From assembly GCA_014607495.2 (NCBI GenBank), contig CP053160.1:10974001-11038000 (forward strand): DNA of 64,000 nt, written 5' to 3'. This DNA comes from Carposina sasakii (taxonomy: Eukaryota; Arthropoda; Insecta; Lepidoptera; Carposinidae). Of the stretch, positions 23,485-33,500 are shown in pieces. How positions within the stretch are numbered: position 1 is the stretch's first letter; each line of letters opens with the position of its first letter. The position numbers and the translations under genes were made by a program. A model generated the notes under the pieces. It worked only from the letters and a program-made list of their open reading frames with translations. It was not told where the DNA came from and made no database searches.

Positions 23485-23610
23485 GTGCTTCACTAGAATA
23501 CATCAGCTACATCCCCTCCGTGCATATCGCAGGAGTCGCCCTAAGATCTCGGGCATTCTCTCAGGCGATAAGCTAGCAACTAGTCACTGCAGTGAAAGAT
23601 CATGATCTGT
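23485..23610. repeat. interspersed repeat 'CACTAGAATACATCAGCTAC'
   Basis: The words TAGAATACATCAGCTACATC and CTCAGGCGATAAGCTAGCAA recur at 10755-10870, 34250-34340 (inverted), 50255-50400 and 61005-61080 (inverted). No coding function was seen. Confidence 0.5.
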
Positions 23611-23632
23611 AACATCTGTCCCTGTATTTTCT

Positions 23633-24003
23633 GCCATTATATAAGTTCTGTCATTATATAAGTTCTGCCATTATATAAGTTCTGCCATTTATGAACAGAT
23701 TGCCCTTAAGGGTAAGGTTTAACACATAACGCACCCGACTGTATTCCCGAAATAGGGTAGCTAGAACTGCAGGATCATAGATGAGATCCCACAGCCACGT
23801 TCAGCATAGAAGTGCAAAATCGTAATGTAAGGATAAAAGTTTAAAAGAGATGGTCAAATTCGTCATCCGAGTTAGTTGACCCGGTAGCTCAGTTGGTGAG
23901 AACACTGCACGGTATGCGAGAGGTCGTGGGTTCGAGTCCCACTCGGGTGAAATTTTTTCATTTCTTAAAAACATATTTATGACAGAACTTATATAAAGGC
24001 AGA
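23633..24003 (+). mobile_element. tRNA-derived SINE with flanking ATATAAGTTCTG repeats
   Basis: 23879-23950 resembles a tRNA gene: 5' ACCCGGTAGCTCAGTTGGTG (A box) and GTGGGTTCGAGTCCCACTCG (B box, T arm), with acceptor-stem pairing ACCCGG/CTCGGGT. The anticodon stem is poor, so it reads as a SINE head rather than a working tRNA. On the left, CATTATATAAGTTCTG is repeated three times (23636-23690); on the right the inverted word GACAGAACTTATATAA occurs at 23981. Confidence 0.6.
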
Positions 24004-24006
24004 AAA

Positions 24007-24262
24007 AACAGGGTGTTTGTGACAGCCAGGCAAATATTGATACCAAGGCTTCAGACCATGATTCTGTTGTGGAAAACACTGAACATTTCCGCAGGAAAAT
24101 TCCTAAATTTTCCGACATTTTTTTCATATAAAAAAAAAGTAATAGTTTTGTTCGTTTAATTAGGCCTTAGATAGTGACTTGTAAATAAAAAATTAACCAA
24201 AACATGATTTTCAAATGCTGTTAGCATTTCAGTATTTGCCTGGCCGTCACCCACACCCTGTA
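24007..24262. mobile_element. ACAGGGTGTTTGTGACAGCC MITE, compact copy
   Basis: Left end ACAGGGTGTTTGTGACAGCC, right end GGCCGTCACCCACACCCTGT. About 256 bases with TTCAGACCATGATTCTG near the left. No reading frame of interest. Confidence 0.75.
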
Positions 24263-24584
24263 TGTAAGGACTTTCTACCAATAACTTACAAATGTTATAA
24301 TTTATTGTACCCCTATTTTGTGCGAATAAATGAATTGAATTGAACTTTATATTTATAGTCTTTAGAAAGGTATGAGTTATTATTCAATGCTTGAATGTGT
24401 TTGAAGTGACTCTAGGATTAATGATAAGGGCTTGCTTGTCTTTCTCCGATATTCACCTACGTCGTATGTATAAAATTACCCAAATCAAACGGGAAGCTAG
24501 TCGGTGGTTGTGAAAATAAAAGAGGGGAAGATAAAAGGCTTTTTCATAACGTAGGTACTTACTTAAAAACATGGATATATTATA

Positions 24585-24915
24585 CAGGCTGTTTTTTCGT
24601 TGCCACCCTTAACGAAGGGTACTTACTCTATACATCAAATAAAGTAAGTTTATGCCAAAAAAATGCTGGGAAACGATGTTAATTTTTTTTATTTTTTTTA
24701 TTGCTGATCGGATTTCTCGTGAAAACATCTTGTTACGCGCGTCTGCATTTATGCAGAAAAACGTAGTCTATTTACTCAACTTTGGAGCCTAATATCTTGG
24801 GAACCAAACACTTCCCAGGCATACCTGGGAAGCATATTCCATGGAGAAAAATGATCGTGATGATGAGAAATTCCGTAGTTTTCGGGAACATTGACGACCA
24901 AAAATCACCTGTATA
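24585..24915 (+). mobile_element. TTTTTTCGTTGCC MITE, copy C
   Basis: TATACAGGCTGTTTTTTCGT at the left, GACGACCAAAAATCACCTGT at the right; AACGAAGGGTACTTACTCTA, GCAGAAAAACGTAGTCTATT and TCCATGGAGAAAAATGATCG lie in between. Confidence 0.75.
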
Positions 24916-24936
24916 ATTATTATTTATTAGTCCACT

Positions 24937-25257
24937 AGGACGCCCGCGACTCCGCCCGCGTGGACTACAGAAAAAAACAAAATGTCGAAATTATCCGGGA
25001 TAAAAACATTTTCCCGGAATAAAAAGTAGCCTATATGTTAAGTGGGACCTATCACAATATATTCCTGAAAACTGCATCGAAATCGGTTCAGCCGTTTCTG
25101 AGATTAGCGTGCACAAATGCACAGACAAACAGACAAAAATTCCAAAAATCATCGTTTTGGGTTCTATTGCGTTGATAAAGGTCTCCTATAATATTTTTTC
25201 TCATATATCTTCCATGTACAGACAGCGATCCGTTACATTTTTATTATATGTATAGAT
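24937..25257 (+). mobile_element. GGACGCCCGCGACTCCG retroelement, near full length
   Basis: Head GACGCCCGCGACTCCGCCCG, AAAAAGTAGCCTATATGTTA, TGCATCGAAATCGGTTCAGC, tail CGATCCGTTACATTTTTATT. The longest copy of this subfamily in the window together with 30768-31082. Confidence 0.75.
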
Positions 25258-25781
25258 AAGTTGGAACTGCGAGAAAAGTGACGAGAAAATTGTGATGCAC
25301 ACCTGATGGAAGCAAAATGGAAAAATATACTTCAATAGGTAAAAAAATCTTTTGAATAATTACCAAGTTTCTAAATAGGTACCTAAGTATACATAGAATA
25401 CACCGTACGTAAGTAAATATTACAAGAAACACCGAAAACATTAAGTAATTAACCAAAGCTGGGTCGACTCACTAACACCTGAATGTATTTTTAGAAATTC
25501 CTCCCAGGACAACGAATTTTCCTTATACAATACAGAAAATCACAACCAACTAACTTGCTTATAAACGTGCTTTAGCGAATAAACAAATTTTACTCGTACT
25601 TTGAAAAACCCGATGTGCAATTTTTTTCGCAAAGTCGTGTTAGACCGAAGTTAGGTTTAATATTTTGGGACGGGACGACACGGCTATCCCGTACGGGGGT
25701 CACGGGCTTACTGACAGTCCTTGAAGCTGCTTGCTCCCAGTGTAACCTATATACGTTTCCACTGGGAAAAGCCTCGACATA

Positions 25782-26015
25782 GAAGAATAAGATGTCATAG
25801 AGTGCTAATGCCTCGATGCACCATGAGACTTTCTTCTTACATTTTCCAGTCCTTGACACTTAGATTGCATTACTGTAATGTACTACATTACTAATGTACT
25901 GTAATGTACACTAATGCAATCTAAGTGTCAAGGACTGGAATTGTAAGGTACCAGAAAGTCTAATGGTGCATCGAGGCATTTAGTAGTACATTAGCACTCT
26001 TATGACATCTTATTC
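25782..26015. repeat. large palindrome with about 95-base arms
   Basis: The left arm contains GAATAAGATGTCATAGAGTG, CTAATGCCTCGATGCACCAT and CCAGTCCTTGACACTTAGAT. The right arm contains the inverses ATCTAAGTGTCAAGGACTGG, ATGGTGCATCGAGGCAT and TTATGACATCTTATTC. The loop is about 30 bases rich in TAATGTAC. No terminal motif shared with other MITEs in the window was seen. Confidence 0.8.
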
Positions 26016-26915
26016 CTCATTTATTCGTCTATAGCCGCGATAAGCCGTTGCGCTAGTAGGTAACCATGTCAAACGCAGCGGGATACGAGTATGAGAGGTT
26101 GAGGTTTAAGGGTCACTTTTGATGTGAGACATTGTATTAGTTAGCGTAAACAGGAATTCCGTTAGATTGAAACCAATATCGGGATCGGTTGTTTGAAGTA
26201 AACTGTAGGTATAGATAAGTACGTGTAGGTAGTTTGCTATAAGTTTAATCTAATCTCTCTAGATTAATAAATGGAGGGTCTAATATGGATTCGGAACGAA
26301 AATAGCCGCTGTGAAATAAGAAAAAGAGATATAGGTAGGTAGGTTTTCTAGACCAGTTTGGTACTCGTAGTTTCTGAAATTAGTCTAAAATTAGTAAAGT
26401 AGGCATGCACCTTACCTTTGTGAAGGATCCAACTCCTTTCACTTTTCACACCTAGATTTTCTTTGCACGCCTTTTATGAAACACACAAAATCTCTTAACA
26501 CCTTATACGCCATATACGTCACTGGTGAACTCACGAGGTGGCAGTCTTTGTGACTTGTGTTTTTTGTACTAGTACCTAGCGTTAAAGGTGTTAAATGTAG
26601 GTAGATAGATACTATTTTGAACCGTTTTGTGGCATAGTGGAGCGAGCCTAATATCTACGAGTACATTTACATACATACATACATAATAATCACGCCTCTT
26701 TCCCGGAGGGGTAGGCAGAGATCATGGATCTCCATTTGCTACGATCCTGACACACCTCTTTCGCTTCATCTACTTTCATGATATTCTTCATGCACGCTCG
26801 TCGGTTTAGGGTACTCTTGACCTGACCTTTCTTTAGAATTTTACCAATTTCATCGGTGAAAGTCCATTTAAAAATATATTTTAAGACTACTTTATCAGAA
26901 ATTAATTGAATAGCT

Positions 26916-27222
26916 TTTTCTCTATTGAGGGGTCGCCCACAACCGGGCCCTACACCCTCCGCTGACCCTCGGATCTGGATTAGAACTAACATGGAAAACT
27001 AATCCTGATAATGCCACGGGTGTTGGCGAAACATACGTCGAATAAGATTTTAATTGGTTTTCGGATTAGCAGCTATGTATTTATGGTTGCATGTTAGGTG
27101 CTCGGGTCTGGCTTCTCGTTGTGACTGTAGTGTCTTGTGTTCGTGATCATGAGTCGACAGATCCGAGGGTCAGCGGAGGTTGTAGGGCCCGGTGGTGGGC
27201 GACCCCTTAATAGAGATTTGAA
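26916..27222. mobile_element. element with about 58-base terminal inverted repeats
   Basis: CTCTATTGAGGGGTCGCCCA...GCTGACCCTCGGATCTG at 26920-26978 is inverted at 27163-27216 (CAGATCCGAGGGTCAGCGGA ... GGGCGACCCCTTAATAGAG). The core GCCCACCACCGGGCCCTACA recurs at 37088-37140 and inverted at 5418-5440. Confidence 0.7.
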
Positions 27223-28823
27223 CTTCCAAATAGTGACGCCCGATACAATTAAATATTTAACGATGAATATATAAACATCAGTGTGACTACCAGCATTTTT
27301 GTTTACCCGTAGGTATAACACGTCAATTTAGCTAGTGTCTAGTACTAAGAATATGAGCAATAATCCAGCCATGACAAAATACTCGGACCAGCCAGCTCCG
27401 ACGCCCTGTGGCACGTGGTCTGGTCCGTGGTAATAGAGACAATATGTCCGTAACGTATATTTACAAAGGGCGCGTCCGTACCCGTCGGTCGTGCACGATG
27501 ATCCACAAAAACACGCACCATGGGAAGCCAGCATTAGATTCTATTTCCTATTTTCAATACAATTTTCATAACACGTGCCGCCAGTCAGTAAACTGTATAA
27601 TTGACAAGCGTCTACGAAGTTCGACATCTCCAAAGTTTTCTCTTGTAATAAACTTTATTTGTATTTGTTTGCACCTACTTATTAAAACGTAAATAATTCT
27701 ACAATCTAGTAAAAACATCAATATTCCATTTTTTTTTTCAAGAACAAAATACGTCTTAATTTAATGGGTAAAACACATTTCTCATTGGCCAGAAATAAAA
27801 CTTAATTTTAGTATGTACAAAATACGTGTATTTCAATATACCTAAATCATAATTTTCTGTTATCAAAAAGTTAATGGCACAGATACAAAAGCAATTAACA
27901 GTTGCCTTCTAGAATGAAAAATAAATTAATATAAACTCTCCTATGTAGGTATTTATTATTAAATTCGTTAGCAGGCAAGATTTACATAGATATCTAAGAT
28001 AATCACAGAACAAAAATATTAATACTATAAACTAAAATAAATAAACATTTGTCCGCGAACATTTTTGTGGACTACATTAGTAAAGAACGTGTCACCTATA
28101 AACTTACTTCATACATAGTCAAAAATAATAATACCTGCCCTTAAAGAATAATGATACACTTAGCGACATATTTGACATTTTGTACATATAAATGACTACA
28201 AAAGTAACTATTACATTCAATAACCTATTTCTAAAGATAATTACGCGTGCCAAATCAAACATGAAAGCAGTGTCATATTGGACTAAATTCTACATCTCGG
28301 GATAAATTCAATCCCATCCAAGTTTATATTATTTCGAATCAACTCCAAATCACTTTGATTCTATATACAACTGTCAAAAATGACAGCGGTAATTTAATTT
28401 TTACGTTTCAATTTTAGCTGCCAGAATAGTTGAATAGGAATCGCATTAACTTTTAGCCGGTATATATTTAGGTAACTACGTAGAATCGAGCCCGTTAATA
28501 CAACAAAAACAATCCTTAAATTCCGCGGACATTACGCCATAACAATTCTCTAATTATGATATGTTCTCGGGTAGTTTATATTCGAGAGAATACATCGAAA
28601 AGACTATGTACTGATTACCTATTATAATGCGCATACAATTAAAACGTAAGAAAAATATCCTAGAATCACATCACACTTATCTTACTGAACACACTTGTAT
28701 ACTACCGGCACGAATGTTGAACGCTGTTGTATTACTTCGAAGCATTGTTAATATCGTAGAAGCGAGACGCTAAGCGGTATAGTTCTATCTCGTTTCCACA
28801 ATAGAGCCACTTTTGCTTTAAAT

Positions 28824-29010
28824 CAATGGTTCCCAAAGTGGTCTATGTGGACCCCCAGGGGTCCACAAGGGACTCGATGGGGGTCTACGTTGGCGTGAAA
28901 AAATGGGATTTCAGAATTAATTTGTATGTGTTGTAAGTATGTAGAGGGTCCACCAGAACCAGTTAACTTTTGAAAGGGGTCTATGAAAAATGAAAGTTTG
29001 GGAACCCCTG
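28824..29010. mobile_element. hAT-like MITE with 8-bp target duplication
   Basis: Terminal sequence CAATGGTTCCCAAAGTGG at the left and TTTGGGAACCCCTG at the right (inverse CAGGGGTTCCCAAA). Flanked by CTTTAAAT at 28816-28823 and again at 29011-29018. Size 187 bases. TTCCCAAA-type ends and 8-bp duplications are typical of hAT elements. Confidence 0.8.
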
Positions 29011-29093
29011 CTTTAAATGAAACCATTTTGATGAACATTTAAGGGCAATTATTGATGCGAGATCATTGACTGGTAAAAAATTAAACAATGTGT

Positions 29094-29157
29094 CAATTGT
29101 AGTCAATAGAGGAATAGAAAAACACACATTGTAGTCAATAGAGGAATAGAAAAAAAA
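29094..29157 (+). repeat. 33-base tandem duplication
   Basis: TTGTAGTCAATAGAGGAATA is repeated 33 bases apart in the presumed Ptpmeg downstream region. Confidence 0.7.
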
Positions 29158-30469
29158 GTTTATGAACAATCCCCTTTTGAGTCAACTTCGTGAGTGTAAG
29201 ACACTATAATCAGCAACTGTAGTCGACGCTCAATATTCGTACCAGTGCCAATAAACTACTAGTTTTTACGTTATTACTACGTTATTCCAATGAAGATTAA
29301 ATCTAATACAGATACTTTGTGCACCAAAATAAAATAATGCAGTCTCGATGAGAAGATTAACAATTTACGGAAAGTATGAAAGTCTGACCGTACACAGAAT
29401 CAACGGACAGATAAATTGAACGAGAATACGAGTGATTTTTAAGTTTTACTATTTTTAGGGATAGCTGCCAGAAGGTTAAATAAATAACGATGTTCCATAT
29501 TAAAAGTAGAAAAATATTACCTAATCAAGGTATATTTTTAGCTTATTTTTATTCCAATTGAGAACTCGGTTTGAGATTTTCCCATGTTTGTTTAGTAAAT
29601 AAACCGTTGCAAATATGGGTATGACTATAGTATAAAGGTCAATTTCGAGATAAATATTATTTTATTCCATCATTCTATTTATCATTATTTAATTGCCATC
29701 ATAAACTTTAAGCACTGGTTAAATATGACACTCGATAATGATATGTCTTGACAATTGACACATTTTGTGAACATATTTTATTATAAAAGCAATAATTTAA
29801 TACTGATTGTAGTTTTATTTTAATGTCAATAGTCAAATTATCAGAATGTCATCAAATATATAAAAAAAAACTAGTAATATATCTTCATTAAAATTTACTG
29901 CTCATTGCCACCTACTTTTGTCATTAGGTCGTAAAACATACCTCGTTTGCAATAAAAAAAAAAAAACTAAAAATGCATGGAAACTCAGCAACGTATTATG
30001 AAATCAATCAAATGGTACTGTCATTTCCATTAGAATAACCCGTTTTATAAAAAGCAATGTAAGTCAAATGCTAACCTCCACATTTTAAGTGATTAATAAA
30101 ACATCGCGTGAATAATTTTGTGCAAAAATAATTAAACAAAGGTTTATTGTGCAAATACCAAAATACGTGGCATCAAGCAAAGAAAATAATATTACACTTT
30201 ACAAGATAGTAGCGCCTTCTGTCATGTAGGTGTATATGTAAATTTATTCTTAAAGTCCCAACGAAATAAAATTATAAACGCGAAAGTAAGTATGCTTGAT
30301 TGTTACCTCTTCACGCTTTTTATTTACTCAACCAATTTCCTTGAAATTTTGCCTACATATAGTTGGGACATTGTGTACATTCTGTAGTCCACGCGGACCA
30401 AGTCTCGGCAACACCTAGGAGGGTATAAAGGTGATCTTCATTGTATAAGTCTTAAATCTATTGTACCTA

Positions 30470-30550
30470 TCAGGGCGCATTCTGCTCTTGCTTGTTCAGC
30501 CCTTGCGTGTAATAATTCATTATACTCTCGCACACAAACTTGTACTGCAT
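30470..30550 (-). CDS. Ptpmeg: Ptpmeg exon 15 (last coding exon)
   Basis: Acceptor atctttacag. Encodes [20 protein letters not shown] then QEQNAP and TGA at 30472-30470. The QY of the Q-loop lies at the start. A longer overlapping frame exists but does not match the PTP family. A possible AATAAA poly(A) signal on this strand is at 30324-30319 (weak evidence, inside repeat-like sequence). Confidence 0.9.
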   Translation of the reverse strand: MQYKFVCESIMNYYTQGLNKQEQNAP

Positions 30551-33500
30551 CTGTAAAGATATAAATTAATGTAATTGATATGTAGAAGTTAAAATAATTT
30601 TGCTGTCTGCAAAATTGGAGTCAAAATACCTACATGTAGACCATCTAAATATTAATTTCGTGCATCAACCCTTAGTTTGACTTCCTTGACTAGGAACACA
30701 AGTCCCCTAAATGGGGAGAGGGCCTACATAGTTCTTGCACCCAACCCGTGTCTTCGATATCGAATTATCTATATCTATACATATAATAAAAATTAACGGA
30801 AGATAAATGAGAAAAAATATTATAGAAGACCTTTATCAACGCAATAGTACCAAAAACAATGATTTTTGGAATATTTGTCTGTTTGTTTGTCTGTGCGTTT
30901 GTGCACGCTAATCTCAGAAACGGCTGAACCGATTTCGATGCAGTTTTCATGAATATATTGTGATAGGTCCCACTTAACATATAGGCTACTTTTTATCCCG
31001 GGAAAATGTTTTTATCCCGGATAATTTCGACATTTTGTTTTTTCTGTAGTCCACGCGGACGGAGTCGCGGGCGTCCACTAGTATTAACATATATTTAACG
31101 AAATATATGAATTATAATCCACATACCACATTCTGTATACACATCGGTCGCTGGGTCCGCATGTGCCGCACCAGATCCAGTGGATACAGCGGCTGGTTCC
31201 GTGCGATGAGCTCTAGCGCCGTCTCACAGAGGATCAGCGCTCCGGTACGACCGACGCCGGCGGAACAGTGAACTATCATCGGCGGGTCTAGCAGGCGCTC
31301 CTCTTCGCCGATTAGCTCTTGTACTACTGTTGGTATCACTGGAAGGAAAAGTTTGTTGTTAACATGCGAGTGATTAGTAGCTCGCAAGTGTCCTTAGTCA
31401 ACTCTTACGACACGCACGGAAAGAGATGCATCTGCTGTATTCTAGTAAAACACTGCATCAGTTCATAAATATTTCCACGCTTCACATCACTTAGATTCCT
31501 AAGGTCTTGGGTACTAGACAACGGTGCATAAATACTTAAGATAAGAATGGGATATAGGCGTGAGGATTTACTGTCTAAAAACTAAGATCCCTAAGGTCTT
31601 GTGTCGTGGGTACTAAGCAACGGTACATAAATACATAGATAAGTATGGAACACCGTCATGTCTATACGTATGTATGATCTGAAATTTGTATATAGTAGAC
31701 ACTGTCCCACCGCTGGGCACGCATACCCACCCGCGCGATGGTTCCTGAGGCGCGCACACAGCTGCGTGAAGGCGAGGAAGGCGGCCGCGTCTGCCGGCAC
31801 ACCGTGGTCCGGCCATGCTGTGTACTGCAGCTGCGTGACGTCACGCGACCCGCCCGCCGCCTCCTGTGGCGTGACAACGGTTTATTAGAGCCCCCCACAT
31901 ACTTGTAAGATACGAGTGAAGTTTGTCATTTTTCCATATTGATGTATCCTGCTAAAAACTTCAGTTTTGTGTTTGCGAAATCAGCTTCTTTAGCTTCGTT
32001 TTTAGGTAATACACAAAACTGTGCCTAATAAAAAACCTGATTTCGTTCTTTCAGATTCTTTCTATTTCTAAATGAAATGAGGTATAGCGTCTTTTGAACG
32101 TCGGCGCTGAGTGGAAGCCGAACGCTGTAATTACGCTACGCGAGCGTCGCGTCGGCGCAACGCCAGCGCCGCGTTTTCTGCCATATAATAAAACGACGCA
32201 ACGTTTAAAGTGCGTAATCTGTATCTGTGCTTTCGGCTTCTACTCAGCGTCGACGCTCAAAAGACGCTTGTGTGAGGAGTCTCTTTGAGTCTAAGGAGTT
32301 CGTTTTCATCTTCTTTCGCAAATTCGAGCAGCACTCTGGTAACACCAGGGGTCGACTAGCCCGCGTCCCCCCTGCCAGCCGAATCTTTCTCTTCGCAAAT
32401 GGGTCAGACTCTCTGGCCCATGTGCCCCCCCCCCTTAAGGGCCACAAATTAGTTAAAGAATTTTACCCAGGAAGTTACCCCTATTGCCTGCAACCCGGAG
32501 CTCAAGACACCACGTCCAGCATTAAACAAACGCGCCTGATTTCAGAACGAATCATTATTGTTGGAATGACAATACTAATAATCCACTAACCCTTACCTAG
32601 ATAGATTTGAGTTTACGATCGCTGCGGTTTTAAACACTTTAATGATTTCAAACTACTTAAAGTTATAAACTAAAACTTACCTTAATACATAGCTCCCTCG
32701 TAGTATAATGTCCATGATTCTGTTCGCTGACCGTCTGAATGGTGAGTGAGTTGGCCTTCAAAGTGGCGCCAACCTTGGGCCAGTATTGGTAGCATTTGGC
32801 GCGCCCTCTCTCGACTAGCACCGTCAACATCACGACTAGACTGCTCTCGCTTTCCCACACCATTTGCCAGAAATCACTCACTGTTGACGCTAATGGACCT
32901 TGGGATATAAACAATTTGATTAACTTGAGGCGTAACATTATCTTTTTACTGTACTGTATAATATCTAAACATAAAAAGCAGGAGGTCTTTTTGAATATTT
33001 CACGTGACATTTTCAACATGAAACGACGTATGATTATATCGGTGGAGAAGCATAGACCGACTTGTTTTTGTAGCGGAGCCATCTATCGGACGCAATAAAG
33101 AACCACAGTTCAGTACAAATTCTAGAACGCAATATTGAAGTTTCCCACAATGATTGGAATATACATATTTTTTTTGTGGCCACCTTTAACGAAGGGTACG
33201 TATTCTATACATGAAATAAAGTAAGTTTATGCCAAAAAAGATGCTGGGAATTTTTTTTTTTTTAAATTTTAAATTCCTTGATCGTGCGAAATTTATAGTG
33301 TCTAGTGTTTATGTTAGTTTTTTTATAGACAGATATTAATTATTTTTCGTTAAAAAAATCCTGCTACGCGCGTCTATGTGCATTTATGCAGAAAAACGCA
33401 GTCTATTTACTCAACTTTGGACCCTAATACCAGACACTTCCCAGGTATGCTTCCATGGAGAAAAATGATCGCGATGATGAGGAGATTCCGTAGTTTTCGG

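Larger units (their letters stand above)
22063..30469. other. intergenic region between the receptor gene and Ptpmeg
   Basis: No protein-coding exon could be supported. The region holds a tRNA-like SINE (23870-23950), three MITEs, two large palindromes and long AT-rich stretches (22.1-23.4 kb and 27.7-30.3 kb). Its right part probably includes the Ptpmeg 3'UTR, whose end I cannot place. Confidence 0.5.

Noticed and set aside
23879..23950. tRNA gene
   Set aside because: A and B boxes and the acceptor stem are present, but the anticodon stem does not pair properly and the context is a dispersed repeat, so a SINE is more likely.
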